From: Eubacteriales bacterium
Lineage (GTDB): Bacteria; Bacillota; Clostridia; Lachnospirales; Lachnospiraceae
Reading direction: 5' to 3'
Assembly: GCA_030524175.1 (NCBI GenBank)
Contig: JAUNHC010000025.1
Span: forward strand, 17,185 to 81,184
DNA length: 64,000 nt
The notes under the pieces were generated by a model. It made no database searches and was not told the DNA's origin. It was given only the letters and a program-made list of their open reading frames with translations. Of this stretch, positions 52,782-63,600 are shown one piece after another (the stretch's first letter is position 1; each line of letters begins with the position of its first letter). A program made the translations under genes and the position numbers.

Positions 52782-53491
52782 TATTTGCTCACCTCGTTCA
52801 TATGATCATTCAGCGCTTCCAGGAACGCTTTTCTCTTTGCACGGCTCACCTGGACCCACTCATTTCCCACAAGTGCATCGGAATTCTGCACAGCCTCAAC
52901 GTACTCCAGATTCACAAGATAACACTTGTTGCACCTGAAAAATCCGTGCTTTGTCAGGTCTTTTTCAACTTCAGACAAGGAGCCTTTTGTGGTGAATTTT
53001 TCCTCTTCTGTGTGATAGACAAGATCGTGGTCCTGAACCTCAATATATGTAATGGTTGAAATGTCCAGTTTTTTTAATCTGCCTCTGTTGGCGATCACCA
53101 CATATTTTTTTGCCCGTTTTCTCATTCTTGACAATGCCCGGTCCAGTCTTTGGGTAAAGGCATAATAGCTGACGGGCTTTAGTACGTAATCCAGTGCATC
53201 CACGGTGTAGCCCTTTATGGCATACTGGGGCATATTTGTAATAAAAATGATCACAACCTCTGTATCCATCTTACGGATACGTTCTGCCGCTGTCATTCCA
53301 TCCATAAAGGTCATTTCAATATCCATGAATATAATGTCATAGCACGCTTTATAATCTTCTGCAATCTCATCTCCGTCTGTGAATACGGAAATTTGAAATT
53401 TCTCTTTTATTTCCTGTTCATATTTATTCAGGTAATCTAACAGTTCCTGACGATACTGGGCGTCGTCCTCCACCAATGCGATCCTGATCAT
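52781..53491 (-). CDS. LytTR-family response regulator
   Basis: A 236-residue regulator. The receiver domain (1-120) has the phosphorylated Asp in FMDIEMTFMDG (about residue 57) and FITNMPQYAIKGY with the conserved Thr-type and Lys positions. The C-terminal LytTR DNA-binding domain (about 135-236) begins KYVVIANRGRLKKLDISTITYIE and ends with RCNKCYLVNLEYVE. It forms a pair with the GHKL kinase and is the sixth gene of operon B, after the GPH-type symporter. Targets are probably operon B itself (inference). Confidence 0.92.
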   Translation of the reverse strand: MIRIALVEDDAQYRQELLDYLNKYEQEIKEKFQISVFTDGDEIAEDYKACYDIIFMDIEMTFMDGMTAAERIRKMDTEVVIIFITNMPQYAIKGYTVDALDYVLKPVSYYAFTQRLDRALSRMRKRAKKYVVIANRGRLKKLDISTITYIEVQDHDLVYHTEEEKFTTKGSLSEVEKDLTKHGFFRCNKCYLVNLEYVEAVQNSDALVGNEWVQVSRAKRKAFLEALNDHMNEVSK

Positions 53492-53593
53492 CTTCTTCTC
53501 CCTATTTCAAAATGTGATTTTTCCGGCAGATATGTCCGTTTCACCGCTATTATACCAAAGATGACATTCTAAATAAAGGACGATTTCCGGTTT

Positions 53594-55060
53594 CTATGCC
53601 TTCTTCCTCGCGGCAATGGCTGCCTGCTCTTCGGGAAGCTTTTTCTCAATGGTGAAGAATAGGATCAGTACCGCGCAGATCACATACGCAATGGTTTCCA
53701 CCCATATGTAGCTGGCAGAGATAGCCCCCTGGGCCGCTGCCGTCTGCCCGGCGATCCCCATTGCCACATCCACGTTCTGGTCATAGCCGCTCATTCCTAA
53801 AACAGCACTGAAGATAGAATTACAGATGGGCGTGCCTGCCACCATAATGGAGCTGTAGATAGACATGGTGAGCCCGTCCGTCCGGATATGGCTCTTGTAC
53901 TCAATATGGTCGATAACATCTGCCAGCAATGCCAGTATCATATAGCATGCCGGGGCTGAGCCCAGGCACTTCAATCCCACGCCAACGGCAACCGGTATGA
54001 TCTGGCCGTTTCCTATGATCGCGATCACACCGCCGCAGGCGCCCAAAAGCATTCCTGCCATGCATATGATCCGTTTTCCATATTTGTTGCACAGAGGGAC
54101 CACAGCAATTGCCGCCAAAGCCATGGGAACTGCCCCCATAATGGAAAGAAGGGACTGGGAAGCGCCCCACGCATCTGCGGTTCCGAAAAAGGAATTATCA
54201 AGGACCCACTTGCAATAGTAGGACATGGAGCCGTTTTTCATTGCACCGCTCCACTGAAAGCCTACATAGAAAAACATAACGATCCACCAGGTTTTTTCGC
54301 TGACAACGGCCCTCAGCTGGCAGCCAAGAGAGGGCGCCGCGCCTTTTCCTGTGTCTGCCTCCCCGTTTTTTTCCAGTTCTTCTGTCACTCGTTCTCTTGT
54401 GAACATGTACTGCAGGTAAATGGTAAGGGCTGAGAAAATCGCAATGGCCAGCATTGCCATAAACCAAAGGCTCTGGTTCTCTTTCAAGGCAAAGGAAACA
54501 AGGACCGGGAACACCATGGAGCCTGCGCCCATGACTCCAAGTCCTGCAACATTGGTAAAGGATGCAAGAGCGCCTCTTTGTTTACTGTTTCTGGTAGATA
54601 ACGGTATCAGAGTGGAATTGGCCGTATTATAAATTGGATAGGCTACGGCATAAAACAGGTTATATGCGATTGCCACCCATACCATTTTGGCAGTTCCTTC
54701 AAAAGGCACGATAAACATCAGCACGGTGGCCACCGATAAGGTAAGCGCCGACAAAAGGATCCATGGCCTTGCTTTTCCTGCCATTGTTTTCGTTCTTTCA
54801 ATGAGCTGGCCCACAACGAGATTTGCGATCACGATAAATATGGTGGATATCAGCTGCAGGGTGGTGAGAAATGTCAGATTCAGTTTTAATACGTCCGTAA
54901 AATAGTTCTGCAGAATACTGGTGAAAATACCGGAAGCCAGCAATGCACCAAATGGTCCGATAAAATATCCCAACAGCATTTCCGGCATCTTTACGCGGTC
55001 GGATTTTATTTTGGAGCTAAAAAGGGGATTTTCCCATATACTCTTTTTTTTGCTTTTCAT
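53594..55060 (-). CDS. GPH-family sugar:cation symporter (MelB/YicJ-like)
   Basis: A 488-residue transporter with about twelve membrane segments. LLGYFIGPFGALLASGIFTSILQNYF and LVVGQLIERTKTMAGKARPWILLSA (MFS-like loop with the GPH signature) are diagnostic, together with a central hydrophilic loop and DVIDHIEYKSHIRTDG near the end. Members take up disaccharides or glycosides with Na+ or H+. It lies next to GH78 and GH2 genes, so it likely imports a rhamnose- or galactose-containing glycoside. It is preceded by the GH78 gene with a 3-base gap. Confidence 0.92.
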   Translation of the reverse strand: MKSKKKSIWENPLFSSKIKSDRVKMPEMLLGYFIGPFGALLASGIFTSILQNYFTDVLKLNLTFLTTLQLISTIFIVIANLVVGQLIERTKTMAGKARPWILLSALTLSVATVLMFIVPFEGTAKMVWVAIAYNLFYAVAYPIYNTANSTLIPLSTRNSKQRGALASFTNVAGLGVMGAGSMVFPVLVSFALKENQSLWFMAMLAIAIFSALTIYLQYMFTRERVTEELEKNGEADTGKGAAPSLGCQLRAVVSEKTWWIVMFFYVGFQWSGAMKNGSMSYYCKWVLDNSFFGTADAWGASQSLLSIMGAVPMALAAIAVVPLCNKYGKRIICMAGMLLGACGGVIAIIGNGQIIPVAVGVGLKCLGSAPACYMILALLADVIDHIEYKSHIRTDGLTMSIYSSIMVAGTPICNSIFSAVLGMSGYDQNVDVAMGIAGQTAAAQGAISASYIWVETIAYVICAVLILFFTIEKKLPEEQAAIAARKKA

Positions 55061-55063
55061 TGC

Positions 55064-57628
55064 TTATTTCTCCCGTTCTTTGCTTGTCTGTACTCTCTCA
55101 TATCTGCCGCTTTCCAGTATTTCGGCTGTTCCGTCCGGCAGCTTCAGGGTGCACTGACTTCCCACCGGCACCTCCACCTGAATCGTGAACTTGTCTCCTT
55201 CTCTCTTCCACTCTGAGAGGATACGGCCGTATGGCGTCTCTATGCTTCCTTTTGCAAAGGTAAGCATATCGGTGAGCACCGGTTCTATTTTAAATCGCTT
55301 GTAACCAGCTTCCTGTGCCTCAATCCCGGCTATGCGCCTGTAAAAAAAGTCTCCCACCGCGCCGCTGGCGTAGTGATTATAAGAAATCATCTGGTCTGTC
55401 CCGTCATCTCCGATAGGACACACACCCTTCTCATCCAGACCGTCCCAGCGTTCCCAGATGGTGGTGGCTCCGCATTTCACCTCGTAGAGCCAGGAAGGAC
55501 ACTTTTCATTGAAAAGCATCTGATACGCCGCGTCTGCTCTTCCGTTGTCGGCCAGAGCAAAGAGAATGTAAGGCGTTCCCGGAAAGCCGGTGCCGATACA
55601 ATAGTCATGTTCTTGTACCAACTTCACCAGATTGTCAACGGCTTTCTCTTTTTCCTGGCCTTCAAACATCCCGAAATATAAAGGAAGTACATAGGCTGTC
55701 TGAAACTCTTCTTTTAATTTTCCGTTTCCGTCTGTGAGTATGCTGCGGTAGGCATCTGCAGTCCGCTCACTGAGCTTCCTGTACTTTTCTTTATCCTGCT
55801 CCATTCCCAGGATTTCTGCAATCCCGGAAAGAAGCCGGCTTGTATGGCAGAGACTTGCGGTTGCCGTCCATTTGCTGCGTTTCTGCCACTGGGACATCTT
55901 AGGTACATCCGGTGCCACCCAGTCACCGAAATGGAGCATGGACGGGGTGTTCCAAATATATCTGTGTTTTCCTAGGCTGAACAGCCCTGCCCAGAATTTG
56001 CAGGCATCCACATATTTTTTCATCATAGGGTAATATTTTTCCAGAATGCGCTTATCACCTTCTGCCTGATACAGCGCCCAGGGAACTAAAATACATGCAT
56101 CTCCCCAGAATTCAATGGCCATTGCAGGCATGGTTGCGGGAAAACCGTAGCCCTGGGCCGGAATGGTATTGGGGATCCCCCCTGTGGGAAGCTGCTCGGC
56201 CTCCATATCGGCAAGCCATTTATCCAGAAAACGGCTCATCTTAAAATTGCAGCACGCAGTGGGGGCAAAAACCGCAATATCTCCTGTCCATCCCATTCGT
56301 TCATCCCTCTGGGGACAGTCTGTGGGAATATCCATAAAGTTTGACTTTGCACTCCATGTGATATTACTTTGCAGTCTGTTCAGCTTTGAAGAGGAACAAG
56401 AGAAGGATCCCTGCTGCTCCACGTCAGAATAAAGAGCTTTTGCAGAAACCACCACATCCTCCTCCCGGATACCCTGGATGCAGAGATACCGGAATCCCAT
56501 GTAAGTAAGCCTGGGAGAGTATGTTTGTTTTCCCTCTTTGCAGATATAGGTGGCTGTGGCCTTGGCAGTCCTTAAAAATTCTGTGTTTAAGGTACCGTCA
56601 GGATGGAGGATTTCTCCGTGCTTGACGATGATTTTCTGTCCTTTTTTCCCCTGGAGGGAAAGATTTACAACTCCTGCGAAATTCTGTCCGAAATCGTAAA
56701 TAAGCCCCTTTTCTGTTCTGGTGCAGCTTTTGGGCCGCAGAATTTCGTGTGCCCTCACCGGAGCGCCGGAGGCTGCAAAAATCAGGGGGGCTGTTCTTAA
56801 TTTTTCGGGAGAAGCCTTTCTCCAGTTTATTTTATCCATGCAGACAGTGGCATCGTATGTTTCCCCGTCATAAAAATCAGCTTCTCTGTAATTTCCTTCT
56901 TCTGTCACTTCCCAGTCTGTACCCGTTCCTATGACAGATTCGCTTCCGTCTGTATATGTGATCCGAAGCTCCAAAAGGAGTGCCTGGCGGTCCGCACTGA
57001 TACGGTTCTTCCTTGTGAATACAAAGGAACCCACAGCCCAGCCGCCCCCGGCCACCACATTCAGTTCATTTTCCCTGGTGAGGAAGGAAGTTACATCATA
57101 GGTCTGGTACTGAAGTCTTGTTTTATAGGAGGTGAAACCTGGGGCAAAGTATTCATCTCCCACCTTTTCCCCGTTCAGGAGGATTTCATAGATTCCCATG
57201 GCTGTAGAATAAATCCTTGCCCGCTTTACTTCTTTTTCCGCCTGAAATCTGTAACGGAAATTCATAGGGACAGGTGATACCTTCTTTTCTGTGAAAGAAT
57301 AGCTGCCGTCTGTGATCCAACAGGCCCTCCAGGGAGTACCCATCCGTCCTGTCTCAAAGCTTATCTTCCCGTGCGCTGTATCCCCGGCGTCGTCACGGAC
57401 CTCAAGCAGTGCTTCATAGGTGGTAAAGGGCTGTAATTTTTCTCCGGCGTATGGAATCCCGATCTGGCTTTTGGTTTCTGCAGACCAGTTTCCTACGGTA
57501 AGAACGGCTTTGTCTATCCTTGCCCCCTGCCTGTCACTATCCACAGAAAAGGAGAAGCATGGGTTCGGCTCATCTGTGACACAGCCATATGTTAAATTTT
57601 CACATGTAAATTTTCTGATCTTCAGCAT
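55064..57628 (-). CDS. GH78 alpha-L-rhamnosidase (standard form)
   Basis: An 854-residue enzyme with the typical GH78 layout: N-terminal beta domains (about 1-310, with PWRACWITDGSYSF and ARIYSTAMGIYEILLNGEKVGDEYFAPGF), then an (alpha/alpha)6 barrel with DIPTDCPQRDERMGWTGDIAVFA (catalytic acidic residues) and TTIWERWDGLDEKG, and a C-terminal beta domain. It removes terminal alpha-L-rhamnose. No signal peptide. It resembles intracellular rhamnosidases that act on flavonoid diglycosides, saponins or pectin fragments. Three bases separate it from the symporter gene downstream. Confidence 0.95.
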   Translation of the reverse strand: MLKIRKFTCENLTYGCVTDEPNPCFSFSVDSDRQGARIDKAVLTVGNWSAETKSQIGIPYAGEKLQPFTTYEALLEVRDDAGDTAHGKISFETGRMGTPWRACWITDGSYSFTEKKVSPVPMNFRYRFQAEKEVKRARIYSTAMGIYEILLNGEKVGDEYFAPGFTSYKTRLQYQTYDVTSFLTRENELNVVAGGGWAVGSFVFTRKNRISADRQALLLELRITYTDGSESVIGTGTDWEVTEEGNYREADFYDGETYDATVCMDKINWRKASPEKLRTAPLIFAASGAPVRAHEILRPKSCTRTEKGLIYDFGQNFAGVVNLSLQGKKGQKIIVKHGEILHPDGTLNTEFLRTAKATATYICKEGKQTYSPRLTYMGFRYLCIQGIREEDVVVSAKALYSDVEQQGSFSCSSSKLNRLQSNITWSAKSNFMDIPTDCPQRDERMGWTGDIAVFAPTACCNFKMSRFLDKWLADMEAEQLPTGGIPNTIPAQGYGFPATMPAMAIEFWGDACILVPWALYQAEGDKRILEKYYPMMKKYVDACKFWAGLFSLGKHRYIWNTPSMLHFGDWVAPDVPKMSQWQKRSKWTATASLCHTSRLLSGIAEILGMEQDKEKYRKLSERTADAYRSILTDGNGKLKEEFQTAYVLPLYFGMFEGQEKEKAVDNLVKLVQEHDYCIGTGFPGTPYILFALADNGRADAAYQMLFNEKCPSWLYEVKCGATTIWERWDGLDEKGVCPIGDDGTDQMISYNHYASGAVGDFFYRRIAGIEAQEAGYKRFKIEPVLTDMLTFAKGSIETPYGRILSEWKREGDKFTIQVEVPVGSQCTLKLPDGTAEILESGRYERVQTSKEREK

Positions 57629-57637
57629 AAACCCTTC

Positions 57638-60049
57638 TCAATTCCTTCCTTTATCCTCAATGGGGATATTTACCGTGTATTCCCCGTTTTTATCGGACAC
57701 TGCTACTTTGACGCTGCCCCTTTGCCCGGCACGGACAACAGCAAGCGCCTCTCCGTAATATGTTTTTGTATGGTTTTTCCAATAACCGTCCGGATTATAG
57801 GAGCAGGCATTTCCAAGCCCTTCCAGGGTCCCGTTTTCCACCGAAACCTTGATATGATGCTTTTCCATGGGTTTCCAGATCCCATTGGAGTCTGTATAGC
57901 GCAGCTGGATAAATCCAAGGCCGCCCGGAGATACTTTCTCCTGCTCCGGCAAGACGGACAGCTTTGTGTCCCCGCCGGCTGTGCACAGTGAATGCTTTCC
58001 TGTTATTTTTCCGTTTTCGTCATATGCCACAGCCGTTAATTTTCCTTTTTGATAGGGAAGCTTAAAGGTGGTACGGCAGCTTTTTTTCAGCTTCTTTTTG
58101 CCGGCACATTTTCCGTTTATATACAGTGCCACACAGGATGCCCTTGCATATACCTCCACCGCTGCTTTCATTCCCTCACATCCCGGCCAGGTCCAGCTTT
58201 CCATGGCATCTGTCATTTTCCATGCCGAGGGGGAATGCTTCCCTCTCTGGTAAACCGGCTTTACGGCGATCAGGGGGCCTTTTTCTTTTTCAAGAGCCAC
58301 CCTTGTGTAGGCGGCCTCTCCATTTGGAAAGCCTAAGATATTGATTCTGCCGCTTCCTGCCGTGAGCCACCCAAAGCTTTCGCCGTCAGCCGGAGCATAG
58401 TCGGTATACTCCCATGCCCCGATCCCGGCTTCTCCCATATAATCCATTCCTGCCCAGACGAAATCCCCCACAATCCGCGGTTCCCGTTTCGCCAGTTCAT
58501 AGAAATCATAGGCATCCCTGCAGAAAGTCTCACTTCCCAGTATCAGCCGCTTAGGGTATTTTTTTAAATCATGCCTGTATCGGAAAATCCCATAATTATA
58601 TCCGGCCACATCCATATTTGCGTATGCATCTCTTGTCTTTACATCGCACATGTGCAAAGTGGCCCCCATTTTCATTGCCTTATCTCCAAAAAGCCCGGCC
58701 ATGGTATTATAGAATTCACTTCCTACTGTTTTCTTCTTGGCCTTTTCTTCCGCAGCACTCTCCGCTTCTTTCCTGGCCTTGTCGTCACTGTAGACGCCCA
58801 GTCCCATGGAATACAGAAAATTAAAGAAGATATTGATCCCGCAGGTTACGGGACGTCCGGCATCTAAAGAATGGAGATATCTGGTCATCTGCCCGGTGAG
58901 CTGTATACCTTTTTTCTGCCCTGTTTCCGCCACTTCATTTCCGGTAGAATACATAATGACACTGGGGTGGTTATAATCCTTTTCCACCATATCCTTCAGG
59001 TCCTGCTTCCACCAGTCCTGCATATAAGCTGCATAGTCGTATTCATTTTTGTGGATATACCACATATCCGTGTATTCATCCATAACCAGCATCCCAAGCC
59101 TGTCGCAGGCCTCCAGCAATGCTTTTGAGCATGGATTATGTGCACTCCGGACGGCATTATAGCCGTTTTCTTTGAGGATGCGTATCTTGCGCTCCTCTGC
59201 TTCCGGGAAAGCACATGCCCCCAGGACACCATTATCATGGTGTATGCAGGCTCCCTTTAGGATCACATGCTCTCCGTTTATGGTGATGCCGTCTTTAGCA
59301 TCCCACCGGAGCATACGGATGCCGAATTGCTCTCTTACCTCATCCGCCCCGAATTTTACAATGCAGGTATAGAGATAAGGGGTTTCGGTGCTCCAGAGCT
59401 TTGCATCTGCGATCTCTGCCTGAAAAACTTGCGGATGGGCGGGATTAAGCTGTGGTGTGACAGCTTCCCGGCCATCAGGATCCAGAATTGTGATTTCAGG
59501 CTCACCTGGCAGAGAGGTGGCTGTGCTGATCTCAATCTGAGCCGTTTTTTCTTTCCGGTTATACCCTGTGGTGCGGATTTTCACCCCGTTGACCGGAATA
59601 TACAGTTCCTGTGCCACATACATCCATACGGGCCTGTATATTCCCGAGCCTGTATACCAACGGCTGTTGGGCTGGTCTGCATTTCTTGCGATCACACGGA
59701 TTTCATTCTCCTGTCCGAATTCAAGGAAAGGGGCAATATCCACATAAAAATTCGTATAGCCATAGGGCCTGTATCCGGCTTTTTTGCCGTTGATGTAAAC
59801 CTCTGCATTATGATATACACCCTCGAATTCCAGAAGGACTGCTCCGTTCTCATATTCTGTGGGTACTGAAAAATGTTTCCAGTATACATAATCGGAGCTT
59901 TCAAACCATCCGATGTTGTGCTGCCCCCGGCTCTGGGCCGAACGCCTTTCTGCACACATGGCATCGTGGGGAACTGTGATTTTTCTGCCAGTTCCCGCCT
60001 CATTCAAACGTTTATAATACCAGTCTTTGTTAAAATCCAGTTTTTTCAT
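57638..60049 (-). CDS. Glycoside hydrolase family 2 (beta-galactosidase-like, second copy)
   Basis: An 803-residue GH2 enzyme with the same domain layout as the protein at 27630-30077: jelly-roll domain (about 1-150), Ig-like domain, TIM barrel with the acid/base E372 (STGNEVAE) and the nucleophile E507 (GSETFCRD), and C-terminal beta domains. A lysine-rich insert EEKAKKKTVGSEF (about residue 430) is unlike copy 1. No signal peptide. It lies 9 bases upstream of the GH78 gene; coordinated removal of beta-linked galactose or glucuronate plus rhamnose is plausible. Confidence 0.93.
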   Translation of the reverse strand: MKKLDFNKDWYYKRLNEAGTGRKITVPHDAMCAERRSAQSRGQHNIGWFESSDYVYWKHFSVPTEYENGAVLLEFEGVYHNAEVYINGKKAGYRPYGYTNFYVDIAPFLEFGQENEIRVIARNADQPNSRWYTGSGIYRPVWMYVAQELYIPVNGVKIRTTGYNRKEKTAQIEISTATSLPGEPEITILDPDGREAVTPQLNPAHPQVFQAEIADAKLWSTETPYLYTCIVKFGADEVREQFGIRMLRWDAKDGITINGEHVILKGACIHHDNGVLGACAFPEAEERKIRILKENGYNAVRSAHNPCSKALLEACDRLGMLVMDEYTDMWYIHKNEYDYAAYMQDWWKQDLKDMVEKDYNHPSVIMYSTGNEVAETGQKKGIQLTGQMTRYLHSLDAGRPVTCGINIFFNFLYSMGLGVYSDDKARKEAESAAEEKAKKKTVGSEFYNTMAGLFGDKAMKMGATLHMCDVKTRDAYANMDVAGYNYGIFRYRHDLKKYPKRLILGSETFCRDAYDFYELAKREPRIVGDFVWAGMDYMGEAGIGAWEYTDYAPADGESFGWLTAGSGRINILGFPNGEAAYTRVALEKEKGPLIAVKPVYQRGKHSPSAWKMTDAMESWTWPGCEGMKAAVEVYARASCVALYINGKCAGKKKLKKSCRTTFKLPYQKGKLTAVAYDENGKITGKHSLCTAGGDTKLSVLPEQEKVSPGGLGFIQLRYTDSNGIWKPMEKHHIKVSVENGTLEGLGNACSYNPDGYWKNHTKTYYGEALAVVRAGQRGSVKVAVSDKNGEYTVNIPIEDKGRN

Positions 60050-60055
60050 ATGTTC

Positions 60056-60529
60056 TTACTCTTTTTTTAAGCTGAAAAATGCTGCCGCCATCCCGAATAC
60101 TGCCGCTGCGGCCAGCAGGACGATATTTGCGATCGCTCCGTGTGCAGAGGAGAGATTTGCTGCCGTCTGTACCTCATGCAGAACCTCTTCGTTTGACATA
60201 TAGATGAACGCAAAGCCCTCTATTCTGCCGGACACCAGTGTCATAGCTGCCGCCACTGCTGCCGGGGGAGCTGCGATTTTCACAGCGCCTCCCAGAAGGT
60301 CAAGGATTTTTCCGGCTGTCCCGTTCAAATTTACCTGTGCCATAACCACCCCAGCTGCCAGTAAAACAATTGTTACGATCATGTAAGTAACTGCTTTCGG
60401 TACTGTGCTGTTCTGAAAATACCCGTCACCATTTACATTTACGTTATATACTATCAATGACACAACAGCCAGGACCAGCGTTATAAAAGTTATCCAGCTT
60501 CCTGCGGACTGTCTTTTGATCATGTTCAT
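60056..60529 (-). CDS. Small four-TM membrane protein, function unknown
   Basis: A 157-residue protein with four hydrophobic segments (about residues 12-31, 45-65, 76-105 and 132-152) and a short outside loop (NGDGYFQNST). No known motif was recognised. It has AAGGAGG five bases from its ATG. The genes on both sides encode a membrane-anchored GH3 (upstream) and a GH2 (downstream), so it may help place or stabilise the GH3 at the membrane (inference). Confidence 0.75.
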   Translation of the reverse strand: MNMIKRQSAGSWITFITLVLAVVSLIVYNVNVNGDGYFQNSTVPKAVTYMIVTIVLLAAGVVMAQVNLNGTAGKILDLLGGAVKIAAPPAAVAAAMTLVSGRIEGFAFIYMSNEEVLHEVQTAANLSSAHGAIANIVLLAAAAVFGMAAAFFSLKKE

Positions 60530-60582
60530 AGTTTCCTCCTTTTTGCCCGTTTCCTCCGGGCATAATGATATGCTTTTTCTCT

Positions 60583-60620
60583 GCTCCGGTACCCCACAGC
60601 ATGGTGTACGGCACCGGAGC
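60583..60620 (-). other. Intercistronic hairpin between the anchored GH3 gene and the small membrane protein gene
   Basis: An 11-bp stem with one G-U pair on the minus strand (60583-60593 with 60610-60620; GCTCCGGT / ACCGGAGC core). It has no T-run, so it more likely stabilises or marks processing of the mRNA than terminates it. Confidence 0.4.
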
Positions 60621-60633
60621 GGATATCAACCTG

Positions 60634-63600
60634 TTATCTTGCTTCTTCCTCTTTCTTCTTTGGGGCAAGGGTAAAGCCAAGCCAGCAAAGAACGGCTGCA
60701 CCGGTGAGGATTCCGCTGATGATCTTGATCACGTTTAATGCTGTATCCCACCATACATCTACTCTTTCTGTGGATACGTTCATGACTGCGCTGTTGGCGA
60801 AGGTATACAGCTGATATTTCAGGTTCTCTCTGGCCTGATTTACCAGAACTGCGTCATTCTCCACAGAAGCCATTGAAATATAAGGCCATACAGCGTCCAC
60901 CCCGCCGTCACCAAGGTTAATGTGATTGTCATCACCGCCGAAGTCGGCAACCTGTGTCACAGTAGCCATGACCATGGATTCCGGTGTGAAATAATAGGAG
61001 TTGTTCATCATATCCGTGGAGATGATACCGGTATATCCCCATTCATCACGAAGAATGGTCTTAAGCATTCCGGCATGATGAGAAGCATTTGTGGCACCAA
61101 TACGGTTGAAGGCAACCATCACTGCCAGACCGCCTGCATCCTCCAGAGCACCCTGGAAGCCCCTTAAATCTGTCTCCCGGAATTTCTGTTCATTCATATA
61201 AGCTGCCACACCGTTACGGTTGTGTTCCTGGTCGTTAAATCCAATGTGTTTCGGTCCGTTTATGATACCTTTTTCCGTACAGCCCTTAATAATGCCGTAT
61301 CCGATCCTGTTTGTCAGCATGGGATCCTCGGAAATATATTCATAGTTACGTCCGTTGTAAGGCGTTCTTCTCTGTGTAAGTCCTGTTCCCCACAGGTCAT
61401 AGCGTTCCAGCCACAATCCGGAGTTTCCTTCAACGATTCCCCACTCATAGGCAAGCTCGGGATTAAAGGAGGAACCCAGCAGTGTCTGTGAATTTACATT
61501 AAAGTGATACTCTTTTCCTGTTTCTTCATCCTTATACGCTGCTGTAAATCCGTTGACGCCTTCATTTTGAAGTACGATGGGGTTATCTACGTTTGTCAGT
61601 GTATCTGTCTGGCTCCCGCCGTGGATCACTGCTCCTACAGCCTCATCAATGGTGATCGAAGAAACTAAAGTATCCCAATATGGATCTTCAATGTTGTCCA
61701 GCTGTTCATACTGGATGTCTTGTGTGCTGAACCGCACATCGTTGTCTTTTCCCTCTTCTGCCGGATCGTCTGTCTTGATAACATACTGACGGCCACGAAG
61801 GGCTGCGATCCACTCTTCTGCCTTGGAGCTGTCCGAAAGGTTGATGTCAACATCTGTATTGTAGTTCACCGGATAAGTTGCATCCCAATCCTGTCTGGAA
61901 AGATAGGTGACAGTATCATCCTCTGTCCAGTAATTTAAATCCGCATCATCCGCAACGTTTGTAACCTTCGTATTGTTGGAAATGGAAAATGTTGCAGTGT
62001 CAAGCTCTTGATTTTCATTCCATACCACTGCTGTCCCGGCGGCCTCTGCGTCCATGCCGTCCGCTATGGTCTTGCCCTGTGCGCCAAGGAAGTTGTTTAC
62101 TGCCTCATGAGAGCCGGCCGCTGCGGTAAAGTAATAATCCCCTTCGTCCAGAATGTATGTTTTTGCATTTGTGTAGTCATAGCTTGCAAGATACTTCGTG
62201 GGAACTGTGATAGTAACTTCCTGGGAAGCTCCTGCCCCAACATTCACTTTCGCAGAATTCAGGAACATGACTGCCGATTTTTCGATATTATTTTCTTTGT
62301 CATACTCTGTATAGGGCTGCTGTACATAAAGCTGTGTAAGGAAATATCCGTCCTGGTCGCTGTTGTTCTTTACTTCAATAACGGCTGTTACCTCACCGTC
62401 CTCAGACTTGTCCACATCCACACTCTTCACTGTCTGCTCATAATCCAGATAAGAAATGGTATGTCCAAAGGGATATACGACTTCATCGCCGTAATTCCAG
62501 GAATCTCCCTGAGTGGCCCCTGTCACGGCTGCAGCATTGGAGGAAGGATTTACAATAGAATCAAAATATCTTGTCTCATAGTATTTATATCCCACGTAGA
62601 TTCCTTCTGCCTCTACAATATACTGTCCTGCACTGTAGGTTTCGCTTCCGCCGCCGAAAGAGCCTGCGCTGCTTTCGTTAGAGATGTCCACCTTGGGGTA
62701 ACGGTCATCGTATCCGTTCTTGGCATTTGCCGCCACGATGTCAGCATCTGCATAATAATCGCCGCCGAAGTTCTGTACAGCCGGAATAGAGGCGCTGTCT
62801 GCAACATAGGTATCCGTAAGGGCGCCTGTTGCGTTTACCTTGCCGGTAAGCACATTAGCGATACCGGTGCACTGATAATCGTTGATACATCCTATGTATG
62901 CGATACCGTCTGCCTCATGTGTCCCGCCTGCGGCAATCTCTTTGATCTCCATGGCATTGCCGGAGTTGAGCAAAACTACAACCTTAGAGCAGGTTTCCTT
63001 TGCCGCGTCAACCACTGCAAGCTCGTCCTCAGATAATGCCAGAGGATCCTCACCGGTTTTTTCTCCTGCAAAATTAACTGCGGATCCCGGTGCGTAGGTG
63101 TTGGATTCTCCGCCCGGACGTGCAAATACACAGATGGCGGTGGTGTTGTCTTTGTCAATGTCTGACTTCCAGTCCTCAGGTGCGCCATACTCTACATACT
63201 TTTCCGGAGGAATCTCAGTGATGGCGAAATCTGCCATGTCGCCAACAGAAGTATTGTATATGTTATCATATCCGATAGAAACTTCTTCTGCTCCGGTCCA
63301 CTGATTCTCTGTTACCACCTCATGTGCGTTCATAAATTTGTTTACATAGAAGTTTTCCACTGTCTCATTTACCTGGACGCCTGCATTCTTCAGCGCCTGC
63401 AGCAGGTCCACCGAATCCTCGTTCCCGCCTCTTAAGTCTCCGGCATTGTACGGATACGGAGCATATGCAGCCAGTCCAAACAGGGCCACGCTTTCTGTAT
63501 TCAGGGGAAGCACCTCATTATCATTTTTCATGATAACAGTTCCTTCCTCACCTTCCCGAACTGCAATGTCCTTTGCCGCTGCCGCCATTTCCTCGATCGT

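Noticed and set aside
60583-60620. Hairpin after the anchored GH3 gene as a full terminator
   Set aside because: No T-run follows it on the minus strand, and the next gene follows with its own ribosome binding site in the same direction.
62008-63036. 342-codon plus-strand open frame rich in Cys and Ile
   Set aside because: It lies wholly antisense to the anchored GH3 gene and has a composition typical of a shadow frame.
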